A DNA stretch of 64,000 nt from assembly GCA_020284085.1 (NCBI GenBank), contig JACEVL010000973.1, forward strand, positions 1-64,000. The letters run 5' to 3'. Of this stretch, positions 52,976-63,930 are shown piece after piece. The DNA is from Aporrectodea caliginosa. Taxonomy: Eukaryota; Annelida; Clitellata; Crassiclitellata; Lumbricidae. Within the stretch, counting starts at the first letter, position 1; each line of letters begins with the position of its first letter. The translations under genes and the position numbers were made by a program. The notes beneath the pieces were generated by a model. It did no database searches. It had not been told where the DNA came from and saw only the letters and a program-made list of their open reading frames with translations.

Positions 52976-55609
52976 ATGTCCGCAGAATATCAAAAATGGA
53001 TGAAAATTGGACAGGAACTTGGCTTCGAAAATAGTGAACTCAGGGAGTTTGTAAAAGAAAGGCAAGCAGAAGCCAAAGAAGAGAAGCGACGGTTGGAGGA
53101 GCTCGAAGCTAAGAAGCGTACGGAAGAACTTGAAGAGAAGCGACGTTTGGAGGAGCTTGATAGGGAAGCTAAGAGGCGTACGGAAGAGCTTGAAGAGAAG
53201 CGGCGTACAGAAGAGCTGGAAGCTAGGAAGCGTACGGAAGAGCTTGAAGAGAAGCGGCGTACAGAAGAGCTTGAAGCTAGGAAGCATACGGAAGGGCTTG
53301 AAGCTAAACGTCATGGAGACGAATTAGAATTGAAGCGTATAGAAATTGAGAACCAGAAACAGATAAAACTAAGAGAATTAGAATTGAGGACGGAGCACAA
53401 TGCTCAGCAAAGAAACAGAGGTGATGTACTTGGGAATGGAGGAGATTGGGATAATACTGGACGAAATAATAACAATGCCAAGAACATAAAAATGCCAGTA
53501 TTTAGAGAGGATAAGGATTGTTTAGACGCCTATCTCTTAAGGTTTGAGAGAACATGTACTGCGTATAATGTAGTAGAGGATATGTGGGCGCTGACACTTG
53601 CTCGATTTCTTGAAGGTAAAGCCCTGGAAGTGTACCAGCGAATGGAAGCAGAGGATGCCCAAAATTATGAGAAGTTGAAAGATGAATTACTCAGGAGATT
53701 TAAGCTGACTGAAGGTGGATATCGGCAGAAATTTAAGAAATCTTCTAGAGATGAAGATGAAACGGTTTCACAGTATGTTGAACGACTTAGGAGGTATCTT
53801 AGGCAATGGTTACAGATGGCAGAAATTGGTGAAGGATATGAAGGATTAGAAACTCTTATTCTGAGGGATCAGTTTTTCATCAATTGTGACAATGAGATGA
53901 GAAAGTTCTTGAAAGAAAAAGGGAAGTTGAGGCTTAGTGAAATGCTGAAGCAGGCCCAGAATTTTCTCGATGCTCGTGAGTCAGATGAAAGAAAATGGGT
54001 ACATAGTGGCAAGAACAAGGATAAAGATAGTAAGTATCATGGTAGAGAGTTTGAGCATACAGACAGGAGTAGCCCGATTGCAAAACCGGATAGAAGCAAG
54101 GAGCAGCGCGAATATAAGGATAGAAACCCGTTCAGAAGTGGTTGGAACTTCAATGAGAATAAGAAAGAAAGAAATTATGGAGAAAATAGACAAACAGGGT
54201 GTTTTCGATGTGGATCTTTAGGCCATCGCATAGCACAATGCGATAAGGGTAATAGACAGCTGAGAACACATCAGGTAGCGATGATGAGATGCGAAGAAGA
54301 AGAAGATGAGAATAAAGAAATGGCAATATTGTATTGTGCCGTTAAACCGGAACAGAGTGATAGCGAGGAGGCTTGTAGTGAAAACGAGTTCACTAGGACC
54401 ATGATGGTCAATGGACATAAAGCTGCGTGCTTATATGATACAGGAGCTACAGGGGTGGCGGTGAAAACTGATTTTGTGAATAGAGATCAGTACACTGGGA
54501 AAACCAGAACCTGTGTGTTCACAAATGGAATGAAACAGAAGTATCCTGTAGCTAAAATAAAGATTGAAGGTGAATGTTTCACAGGAGAAACAGAGGCCAT
54601 TGTTGTGGATAGTCTAGTGACAGACTTGATAATTGGGCCTAAACTGTGTAATTGGACTAGACAGGAATCTAGGACAGAAGGCACTGAGACTAGTGGAACG
54701 TTGAGAACTAGCAGAACTAGTGATGTTATTAGCAATGTGAGTAGAAGTGTTCCGTACATGAAAAATAGTCCACAGGTAGACAAGCAATGTCTAGCTGAGA
54801 AGGATGGACGTGATGATGTCATTGGCGAACGCCTACAGAATGGCGCGGCAAATAAAAATGGCGGTGTGTTGATAGTTGAATCTGAGACAGAAAAGATAGC
54901 AGGTTGCAACACACGCGCACTAATTGAGAAACGGGTTCGAACAGAACAACCCTTGAAAGTGTCAGTCTCAACTGATTTGGAAGTGACTCCAAATAAATTA
55001 CTTAGCGTCAAGCAAAAGGAAACTAGCAACGGGAAGAGTAATCCCGAGTTGTATTCGAATGAAAGGAGAAGTGAAGGAGATAGAAGTGAAAAGATTGGTT
55101 GTAAGAAAGGTTATCGAAGACCTTATACATCCGATTGGAGGAATAAACAGACGGGCGGAGTCAGACACGATGATAGAGTGAGGTACAGAGGAGACTATCT
55201 GAATAAGTGTGAACCTGGTTGGTGTAAGAAAGGAAGGAATGTAGTCGGAAGTAGGGTGAATAAGAAGTATTGGAAACAAGATGGTGGCAGATCTTGTGTT
55301 ACAAATTGGAGAGGAGATCAAAGAAAGTTTAAAGGAGAATGCTTAGACTGGCGAAGGCCGGCTAAAGGAGTTTATTCAAGAGTGGATATAGCAGGACGAA
55401 TTAATGAAATTGGTAATGAGAAAAGAATGGAAGAGGAGTCGTTGAAGAGAAGAAGGTGGATGAACCTAAAGAGGAATTCCAATGGATTTGAGAGAGAAGT
55501 TAGAGTGAGAGATGGTTATGTACCTGATTGGAAATGGAGACAGAGATTTAATGAGAAGAGAGGAATATCACGGTACTCTACATTTGGAAGATGGTGTGAA
55601 GACGAGTAA
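52976..55609 (+). CDS. Gag-protease polyprotein of the LTR element
   Basis: 877 codons, ATG in good context (AAGATGTCC). Residues about 20-140 form a charged coiled-coil-like stretch built of repeated EELEEKRRTEELEARK units. Residues about 200-330 carry the Ty3/Gypsy-type capsid pattern (WALTLARFLEGKAL, then YEKLKDELLRRF and ETVSQYVERLRRYL). A CCHC knuckle CFRCGSLGHRIAQC is near 410. An aspartic protease begins LYDTGATGVAV near 486 with the second hydrophobic strand DLIIG near 555. The last ~320 residues are basic and Trp-rich with no RT, RNase H or integrase motif. The frame is fully open, so the protein is probably still made. Gag would package element RNA in cytoplasmic particles. Confidence 0.9.
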   Translation: MSAEYQKWMKIGQELGFENSELREFVKERQAEAKEEKRRLEELEAKKRTEELEEKRRLEELDREAKRRTEELEEKRRTEELEARKRTEELEEKRRTEELEARKHTEGLEAKRHGDELELKRIEIENQKQIKLRELELRTEHNAQQRNRGDVLGNGGDWDNTGRNNNNAKNIKMPVFREDKDCLDAYLLRFERTCTAYNVVEDMWALTLARFLEGKALEVYQRMEAEDAQNYEKLKDELLRRFKLTEGGYRQKFKKSSRDEDETVSQYVERLRRYLRQWLQMAEIGEGYEGLETLILRDQFFINCDNEMRKFLKEKGKLRLSEMLKQAQNFLDARESDERKWVHSGKNKDKDSKYHGREFEHTDRSSPIAKPDRSKEQREYKDRNPFRSGWNFNENKKERNYGENRQTGCFRCGSLGHRIAQCDKGNRQLRTHQVAMMRCEEEEDENKEMAILYCAVKPEQSDSEEACSENEFTRTMMVNGHKAACLYDTGATGVAVKTDFVNRDQYTGKTRTCVFTNGMKQKYPVAKIKIEGECFTGETEAIVVDSLVTDLIIGPKLCNWTRQESRTEGTETSGTLRTSRTSDVISNVSRSVPYMKNSPQVDKQCLAEKDGRDDVIGERLQNGAANKNGGVLIVESETEKIAGCNTRALIEKRVRTEQPLKVSVSTDLEVTPNKLLSVKQKETSNGKSNPELYSNERRSEGDRSEKIGCKKGYRRPYTSDWRNKQTGGVRHDDRVRYRGDYLNKCEPGWCKKGRNVVGSRVNKKYWKQDGGRSCVTNWRGDQRKFKGECLDWRRPAKGVYSRVDIAGRINEIGNEKRMEEESLKRRRWMNLKRNSNGFEREVRVRDGYVPDWKWRQRFNEKRGISRYSTFGRWCEDE
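53085..53315 (+). repeat. Coding minisatellite in gag
   Basis: Units of GAAGAGCTTGAAGAGAAGCG / CGTACGGAAGAGCTTGAAGCT repeat in frame and encode the EELE-KRRTEEL-type repeats. Differences between units keep the frame, which suggests selection for length-flexible helical sequence or recent slippage. Confidence 0.8.
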
Positions 55610-56041
55610 GATGATATTCGAATATGTTAATCCGATGTTTTAGATAATTAAGTATATCTAAGAAAGGAGTTTAGTTTATAATGTAGATTAAATAGTAAGT
55701 TACTTAATTTGCTGATTTAGTTATAGAATGATATTCTATAGGCAGAGTATAGGACTCTATAGAAGTTAAGTAATGTCAGTAATTTAGTGTTATAAGGTAA
55801 AGCAGTAATGTGATGATTAAAGCAATTACTTAAGTTAGTATTGGTTAATAGTAGAATTGATGTTTATTCTAGTCTAAAGTATAATGAATAGGATAAGATA
55901 TTCAGGATGATTAGAATAAGTAAAGGTTATTAGATGAGTAAGTGAATAGGTAGTCTTTAAGTAATGATAAGATTTGTGTGTAGTTATATAGGACATTTAA
56001 TATTTAAGATTTGTGTCCAAATCTTTGTTTGTGGGGGTTTA
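55610..56041 (+). other. Internal 3' region of the LTR element
   Basis: AT-rich, no ORF. A G run (TTTGTGGGGGTTTA, 56027-56041) directly precedes the 3' LTR and is the only candidate polypurine tract. Pol would normally occupy several kilobases here. Confidence 0.6.
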
Positions 56042-57279
56042 TGTAGCGAATGTCCTTGAGACCCCACACAAATCATATTACTAAGTGCTGTAGATAGATG
56101 CTCTTATATATATATGTATGTACAGTTAAGGAGTAAGGCTGCAGTAATTGTTAGGATGTTGTAGTGTATAGGATTAATTATTCATTTAATTAATTGAACC
56201 AGCGTCAGAACCAGCGATATAGATAATAATATTTAGCTAAGCTTCGGGGATAACCTGTGGTGTTGGGTTAATCCGTGACGATGTTGGCGAGACGTGATTG
56301 GTTGGATTAAAATACGGACCGTTGAGAACTGTCGTCTGCTAGGTGAACCGCGGTTTGCCGCCTTCACGCCTGGACTGCAGAATTAATCGCAAAGGATCAA
56401 TTCAGTGTTGCTGTTGACTGCAAAGACTAAGGTAGTCGATCGAGTCAGTTCAATAGACAAACTCCTGATCTTACAGCAAATTTTGGTAATTTGTTGTAAC
56501 GAGAACGATCAGAAGAAAGCGAAGTTACGTTACGTGTCCATCGACACACTTCGTTGAATCGGTAGTGTTGTGAACGTTGAAAAATCTCGTCGGACTAACG
56601 AAAGTTTCGGCGGATAACGTACGATCGACTGGGTTTGATATCTAACGCAAAAGTGCGATTTATAACTCAAACGTAGAACGTTTTCGTTTACGAGTTATAC
56701 GAACTCTGAACTTTGGTGTGATTCGCCACGCAATCATCATCAAGAACTAGCCAGGAGATAAGCTGGGAGAAACGCTGAATTCAACAAGAAGAATTACTAC
56801 AAGCAGAATGGCCATGACAAGAGGAACCATCGAAAAGAACTTCGTCAGCCTGAAGCAAGCCAAGTCAGTCGAGAGGGAGATCAATGACGATCTACTGTAA
56901 CTACACGACGAGCGGACAGTTCAAGTGAATATAACTTTTCATCACAGAGTTGTTTGGGGAGGTTAGCTAGGGCCTTATAAAACATAAATTTAAGTAGTCA
57001 ATGATGCTGGTTCTAAGTAAGGATTGTAGCCTATGAACTAATGAATAACTAGTCTTTCTAGAATAGGTAAATATAGCATTAACATTATAATATAATTGTA
57101 TTTAAATCAGACATTTGTTGAACTAATTAATATTCAAAACTCAAGACTGTCTTCATTGAACTCTACTATAATGATAGGCCTTACATGCATTGCTATCTCC
57201 GCCATAGAGAGATAATAAAGTAACGTGAGTAAGATCCAACTCTAAGCTTCCCCTATAGAGGCAGGGGGGACCCGTTACA
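56042..57279 (+). repeat. 3' LTR
   Basis: 1238 bp. It differs from the 5' LTR by a C/T near 56378 and one-base length changes near 56580 (A run) and 57268 (G run). AATAAA at 57214-57219. Confidence 0.95.
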
Positions 57280-57284
57280 GCTGT

Positions 57285-57722
57285 TTTAAAGCCTCATGGC
57301 CATTACAACTGAGACATTTAAATCAGGTGGACAAAGAGATTATTAAATTGGGATCAGAGCATTTAGTATTGAATTGAAGCATTAAACTGTGTACTGGCAT
57401 CTACTTGTGTGATTCATGACAGAGGTGGCAATACAGAACAAAGAAATTCTTGCTTTATTTTGATATTATTTAATTGAAGCAGATTTTAAGTAGTTAGTCT
57501 AGATTTTCTTACAATGGTGGTGCATTGGGTTTGGTTCTTGCTTCTGGAGCTACTTCCACTGAGCAAAATGCAACAGGCTGCATAGATGTGTGATTAGGTG
57601 GTTCAAGAAGCAAGACACAGGGCACCAGCTTATTCACGAGCTCTGCGCTGTGTCCATAAGTTCTGACGTGGACCTCTGAATAATATATTATAGGAACCCT
57701 TGTCCAAAGATATATCTAGAGG
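57285..57722. other. No gene seen
   Basis: Non-coding flank of the LTR element. Confidence 0.5.
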
Positions 57723-57892
57723 CAGTGTTTTCGTTAGCGCCCAAATGGCCGTTTTTACGTCCATAAAAAATGTTGAAAACGTCGAAATTTTTCAGTGTGA
57801 TAGCCGAAAGAAATGAGTTACGTCCACAAAAATTCTAGGTCAGGGCGTAAATACGTCCTCTTTTTGGACTAACGGAACGCTGCCTAGAGGAG
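57723..57892. mobile_element. 170-bp hAT-like MITE
   Basis: Ends CAGTGTTTTCGTTAG and, reversed, CAGCGTTCCGTTAG. The flanks TCTAGAGG and CCTAGAGG match at seven of eight positions. The interior has paired TTTACGTCC/GGACGTATTTAC words, so the whole element can fold as a long imperfect hairpin. Confidence 0.75.
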
Positions 57893-59154
57893 GTGCAAGA
57901 CCAGTTGTCAAGAGACCACGGAGAGAAGGATCTATATACTAAGGTAGATTTCATCTGAAGAACGAGAAAAAAGACAAGAAGGTGGAGTGTAGGATTGTTA
58001 TTCCCACGATCCAATGTATGCATAAGTAATTATGGGATCCATGGTGATGACCGTGTTAGACCAGAATTTGTTGCATTGAATCAGCGAGTCTTTTGCCAGA
58101 GTGGATACGTCTGATTCTGGCCTAAAATAGCTAAAGAGAAACATTCCCAGACTAGTGTAAGTCTCCATTTTGATACTGGAGCATCTACAATGTTTTAATT
58201 GGTCTATGTCTAACATTCCCAGAGGTGGCATCTACTGGTGCCAGTCTTATCCTGAATTGACACATTGTTTGAAGGTCTAACAACCTTTGTGTTGTGTTAT
58301 CTGATCTGGCATCCTGGCACATCATCAGTTGTGTGTACTACTATTATATCACTGTTTCACTGAAATATGTACTGCAGTAAAAACAAGAATTATATGTTAC
58401 AGTATAGGTATAAAACCACACATTGTATATATATTCTTCATGACCGCATATATTATGTATGTATATGTGTACTGTATATATATATATTATATGATATATA
58501 TTATGTATATTTATAATATGTATTCTCAAATGTATATATATATATATGTTGGCATGTATCACTATGCCATGCATTAACGATATTAATGTTGAAAACTCAG
58601 TGCACTGCAGATATATCTAGAATGCGACCTTCTCTGGGTGCAGCCGATGTGGGTGGTCTCTTGAGGAAGGCTAGTATTTCCTAATTGCCTCCCACCCCCA
58701 GTGGTTCTGGTTTCATTGTCCGAAGTCTGATTTTCAGCCATGGCTGCCTTTGCTACAATATTGCCTTGGTTTCTTGGTTGCCACTGTTTTCTGTGGTTGT
58801 CCAGTTGCAACGTTGCCTTGGTTTATGTGTTGCAAATGAATACTGTGGTTGTCCAGTTGCATTTTTCTGCATTGCCGCAGTAGCTAAAGCTGCCTGAATG
58901 GTTCGCCATTTTTCTCTGCTTTCATTTGCTAATTATGTCGAAAGGCAGATTTGAAATTCAAATTTCTGTATCCAAGTGCAAAAAGCCAAAAAGAAAATGA
59001 ATTATACGACTTTGGCGTCGTAATGGATTTCCACTGAATCCTGAGTTCTATGGCTATTCATTAATCCTATAATAAATGACTTGTATTATTATATAGTGCC
59101 AAGGCATCAATCGTTTGTTGAGCTCTTCAAGTGTCAGAAGAGGAAGAAGAGGAG
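57893..59154. other. No gene seen; AT microsatellite inside
   Basis: Includes a degenerate TATATA/TATGTA tract at about 58440-58545 and a ~60-bp partial duplication of CTGTGGTTGTCCAGTTGCA at 58788-58862. No credible ORF. Confidence 0.5.
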
Positions 59155-59159
59155 TCCAG

Positions 59160-59330
59160 TAATCTAGCCTTAGAGGCAGCCATGGGTATGAAATGCTAGT
59201 GACTTCATTTGCTTAACATTGCCATATGAGAGTGGATAATCAGTCCTCTCACTTGCTGTCTTATCTTCCCACTGACAGTGTACAGTCAATGTACTCATCA
59301 CAGCTGAGTTGGCTTGGAGGCACGAGTGGA
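59160..59330 (-). mobile_element. SINE S1 body fragment
   Basis: Shares CAGCCATGGGTATGA, then TAGTGACTTC, CTTCCCAC, CACAGCTGAGTTGGCTTGG with the SINE at 47540-47786 in the same orientation. The tRNA-like head is not recognisable; unrelated text follows. Confidence 0.65.
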
Positions 59331-62080
59331 GTAGAAATCTGGAAACAAATTTCCACCCTGGTGGGCAGTGGTGGCGGCGATCACTTGAAGTGAAGCCTGG
59401 GTCAAAATCATAATCCTCTGGGGATGCCTGGTCTAACTCCAATAGCTCAAATAAACCAGAGACCAGCGATCACTCCCTTCTAAGACTGGATGTACCATGA
59501 AAACCCATGCGGTGACTAGGTGTAACATGGGCTTATTTGTAGGGGGTTTATGGGTTCAAACTCCCCCAAATAAATTGCTGAAAATTGTTTTTGTATGCTT
59601 TTATATTTGAAATGAAAAAAATCTTTTGCGACCATGTCCAATGGAAATCCCCCGAAATTGTTTCCTGGCTACGCTACTGACTCTGAGGTATATAATATCT
59701 TGAAAATGCAACAAAATGATAATTCGTGCATCAGGTAGGCCTATTACTTCTTGCATATGCCTCTGAATTCGACTCCTACTGAGATGCTGTACGAACTGAA
59801 ATTGGTTGTTTTGTGTAGAAAGTGTGCACATATGTTGTTGCCATTTGCTAAAGATCAGAAATGTGCTCTAGATTGTAGAATTTATGAAGCCTTCTCGACA
59901 ATTGAGAGGGTGGGTGAGTGATTCTTTGTTGATGACGGTCACAGGTGTTGTTCGTCGTTGCAAGTGTTCTAATTTCAATAATATCTCTGCTCGAAAAAAC
60001 ACTGGATACATAATTATTATACAGATGAGGCACCATTGGTTGATGCTATGTGCAATAAACTGCAGTACATTGGAAGTTACTAATTGCAATTACAGATGAT
60101 TCTGGTATTGAGCAAGTGATGTAGTATGTAGAAATGAGTTGACCAAGAGGGAAACCCAACAATTCTGAGGATGCAGCTATGTCTGGAAATCTGAAGTGTA
60201 GGCGTTTTGGGAGTGTGGAAGAGGGTTATGAAAGATGGGTTTGGGAAAGCCAGGTAGAATGATAGGGGTTTTGGGACTTTCCCAATGTGTCCCCAAACTC
60301 GATGATAGGGTGTTTCAATTCTTTCATCAGGTTGTGGTTGTATTACTTGTCTATGTTCTCTTAGGAGTCCTAAGCAAATGTAGAAAAGCATTAATGAACT
60401 TGTGATGGGAATTAAACAGGAAAGTGTTTGAAGGCAGCTTATTGGTATTAAGAAGGTGCAGAAAAAAGTGCAGGTAGCAAAGCCACGCAGAAAAAATATA
60501 CTTACCCAGGTTAGAAAATGGGAAATCTAAGCAAAAGAAATTAGTAAAACCATAATGAGAAAATTAGCAAACTTGAATTAGAAAAATGAGTAGAACTGAT
60601 GTAGAATTTGGGTAAACTTGAATTATAAAAAAAATGTTGTTACAGAATGGGTAAATCGAAGTTTGAAAAAATAGGGGTAAACCTGAGTAAAGCTTGACCT
60701 GTTTGTAAAGTGTGATAAATTGGTTTCCACTGTGAGAACTATTTAATATTGATAGAGCTTTATTGATACATACCTTCTGTGTACATGAGTGATTGCACAA
60801 TTAAATTTGGTAATTGGGCGAACGTTGACTATTGTTTACTCCAGGGATAAAGTTAAACAGCATTGAGTAAACTTCTGCTTGTGAACTAATGTAGAGCTTC
60901 AAAGCTGTATAATTTATTAGCTTTGGCATTCAACTTATTTCTAGAATTCAGTAGTTAAACCAGAGATAAGTGGCCATTAAGTCTGGAAATTTCCAGGCCT
61001 CTCACAATCTCCCAAAGGTAGTTTGACTATCAAATGAAACCATTAGGCTGGGAAACTCTGGTTAATTGTGTAGTATGCTGACTAGTTACTGTGGGAAAAT
61101 TAAACTAACGGTAAAACCGTGATTCTTATGCTGATATGACTTGGCTAGTCCTTGTATTTCGTTCTGGTGTTGTGCGTGGCTGTGAAACTAACCTAGTTAA
61201 TACTGTGACGATTGTATTAGTGTAGATGTCATGAAAGTGATCTATGAAAATTCCTGAGATGTGTCTATTCAGATGGTCGCTTTCAATTCAATTTGAATGC
61301 GTCGAATGCGCATGAGTCATCTGATTGGAAATGATGTTGCCATATTGAGCAGAGCACACCTATGGTAAGAAGCCTTTGCGGTTCGTTCGGCCTAGCAACT
61401 TCAACGCCTGTGCCGTCTTTTGTCCGGCCTCTCCTTCCCGCCTTCATCATTAGGTCCCCAGTTGAAAGTGAGCCTGGCTCTTTTGTGGGTCTCCCACTGC
61501 GGCTTTTTATTAGGCATCAGAGGACAAAAGGTTGACAACTGGCTACCTGCGTTGTTGTTGGGGGCGGGGGGTGGTGATACCTTTCGTGTCTGCTCAGTCA
61601 GCCATTGCCTCCCTGGTCTGATACCACTGTATGTAATGTATTGTAAATCTTCAAAATTTCCCAGTGCCACGCTAAGACCTCATAAGGAAGACCAGCATAT
61701 TATGGAAGCTGTATCAAATCAAGTCCTCTATAGCCAGGTTGTTTGTTCCATTTTGGTGCCAGGTTAGAATCCAGAGGAAATTCAAGTCAGGGAGACTTGT
61801 AGGCAATTGTGCCAGTTTGGCTTTTCTTCAGCTGCTGATGCAGTTACTTCAGTATCTGTGCTAATGTTTTGTCACTGGACTAAGAACCTGTCAATACTGT
61901 CATGCTAGGTGCTGCACTACTGCCATCTTTTCAGATGCTATTGTAAGAGGCTATTGTAATGGGTTTCGTTGCCTTTTTAAATTTTAGTTATGACTCCATA
62001 GTAAAAAAACACCAAGTTAACGCAATCACTGAGTTAAAGATTTGCTGTCACAGACAGACTAATTGACACCTTCAGAGAGG
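59331..62080. other. No gene seen
   Basis: Long non-coding stretch. GTTGATGCTATGTGCAATAA near 60038, followed by GTTACTAATTGCAATTACAG, is a degraded LINE tail like that at 40790-40850. A GGGTTCAAACTCCCCC-type phrase near 59548 suggests another transposon relic. Confidence 0.45.

Positions 62081-62083
<3 letters not shown>

Positions 62084-62148
<65 letters not shown>
62084..62148. repeat. (GA)n microsatellite
   Basis: About 65 bp of GA dinucleotides with one AA interruption. Confidence 0.97.
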
Positions 62149-62149
<1 letters not shown>

Positions 62150-62521
62150 CGACCTATGCTAGAATCCAACACTTTGCTCAAGTGGCTTCCAATTCTTTTT
62201 ATAGTAACACAGCTGTGGCTATTTTCTCCACTGTTGCTCACAGTTCTAGCCAGTGAGGTCGCCAAATTTAAAAGTGTGAATTTAAGGCAGAGTTGCCATG
62301 CAAATGTAAACCGTCTGTGATGACTAATGAGAATGGAAGCAAATGGCCAGTGTTGATCACCTTGTGGGTGTCTGCTTTGTGAAACTGTCCAAGTGAACTG
62401 GTACTGACTCTGCCTGAGTTTGAAACATGCTAGAAGACACCAGCTGATCCCTGAGTGGTAGTGACCTCTGTGAGTGGAAGTGCTGGTTATTCGTTAGGAG
62501 GTGTTGCCACTTGCTTTCATC

Positions 62522-62630
62522 TTGCTACCGTTTGCAAGTCCAAGAACTGCAGGCTTGTTGCTACCGTTTGCAAGTCGAATAACTGCAGTCTTGTTCCTAG
62601 TGTTTGCAAGTCGAAGAACTGCAGTTTTTA
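62522..62630. repeat. ~39-bp tandem repeat, three copies
   Basis: GTTTGCAAGTCGAAGAACTG then CAG..TTGTTGCTACC recurs with ~39-bp spacing and a few substitutions. Confidence 0.85.
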
Positions 62631-63378
62631 GATGCGAAGGCAAAAACTCAGGTGATATGAAATTATTTAGTGTAATATATGCACTCTGAACTTTGTAAGG
62701 AAGGTAATAACGAATACAGTTGTATCATATTATAAATGTTAAATTAAGGCTTCTCTTGTTGCAAGATATGACATGACCACTGGTCAAAAGTCTGGCATGT
62801 CTTCAAAGGTAATTAATGTAAAGTAATAAGCTAATTACACCCTTATTGTGTTGAACTGTTGAAATGTTTGGAATAGACAGTTTCTGGGGAGACTTGGGGT
62901 AAACACTTTGGGTATTTTGGTGCACGTAGGCATTTAGGAATCTGGAATGCAGATAATGGGGCTGTGATAGGAAGCGGACTTCCTGTGTAGGGACCCTGAG
63001 CAGCCGAACCCAGAATAGAATCAGGAGATTAATTGGTCTGGGTCTCTATTAGTCATCTTTATCTGTGATTTGATGTTCTCTCCACTTGGCTTTTGACCAG
63101 GAAGCCATTCACTGCAAGGAGACTAGGAGAGAGCAGGTTGGAGGTTTGTGATCTAGACTAGGGAGAACATTTCCTCAGTGACCTCACTGACCTGTGACCC
63201 TTTTACATTTCCTTCCTCTCTTTTTCCTTCCCTATGTCTGTATGGTCCATCCAGGCTGGTATCCCCACATTGTTTTTGTTACCTGGTGCACCTATCTCAT
63301 TTGAATGTATAGATTACTATTAACAGAGAGGGAGACAGAGACAGACAAAAGGATGGGTAGATAGGCAGACAGATAGAC

Positions 63379-63409
<31 letters not shown>

Positions 63410-63770
63410 GTTTGTGTGTGTGTGTTTGTGTGTTTTCATAATGGGATGTTGAGCTGTTGTCACCTGTCGTCTTAATATCATCTTTCAAATCCTTCTTCAT
63501 TTCCTCTCGAGAGGCCACAGGTAATTACAGGACACCGCTGCTGCTGATGCCTAGATCGGATTCTCTCACAATCCAATCAATATTTTCTCCTCCACTCTTC
63601 TCCCCAAATACTCATTCTCTGCATCCTCCTCCTCATCCTACCCCTCCTACTCTTCAGTTGCTTGTTCTCCTGTTCTGTTCATCTGCCTACTCAATACTCA
63701 TGCTTGTGTTTCTAAAACTGGGGTATTTCTACTCATTTAACTGACAACTATTTTGACAAAGAAGAGCAGG
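62631..63770. other. No gene seen; (TG)n tract
   Basis: Non-coding. An interrupted TG-dinucleotide tract lies at 63379-63432 and a CAGACAGA-type patch just before it. Confidence 0.5.
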
Positions 63771-63774
63771 TGGC

Positions 63775-63930
63775 CTGAAAGACAGCCATGGGTATGAAGT
63801 GTTAGCGACTTCATTTTCTTAGCCTCAGCCATAGACGTATAGATAGATTAAACTTAACGTATCTAGACGGAGGGTGGGTGGGCGGCCAGTCCTCTCCTTC
63901 GCCGTCTCATTGTTCCACGGACTGCAGCCC
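63775..63930 (-). mobile_element. SINE S1 body fragment
   Basis: GACAGCCATGGGTATGAAGT then GTTAGCGACTTCATTTTCTTAGCC matches the S1 body at 47550-47590 almost base for base, and later CCAGTCCTCTCCTTCGCCGTCT matches in order. A 35-bp insertion (ACGTATAGATAGATTAAACT) interrupts it near 63835. Confidence 0.7.

Larger units (their letters stand above)
51339..57279 (+). mobile_element. Young LTR retrotransposon with gag-protease only
   Basis: Two LTRs (51339-52574, 56042-57279) begin TGTAGCG and end GTTACA, flanked by the 5-bp duplication GCTGT (51334-51338, 57280-57284). I count one substitution and two one-base length differences between the LTRs, so insertion was recent. The internal 3.5 kb has a leader, one 877-codon ORF (gag plus aspartic protease plus basic tail) and a 0.43-kb AT-rich 3' stretch. 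RT, RNase H and integrase are absent and no remnant of them is visible. It must have moved with enzymes from another element, most likely a Ty3/Gypsy-type relative. Confidence 0.95.

Noticed and set aside
61401..61767. Overlapping 89- and 115-codon ORFs on opposite strands
   Set aside because: No domain motifs, no plausible splice structure and ordinary composition; likely chance frames in GC-richer DNA.
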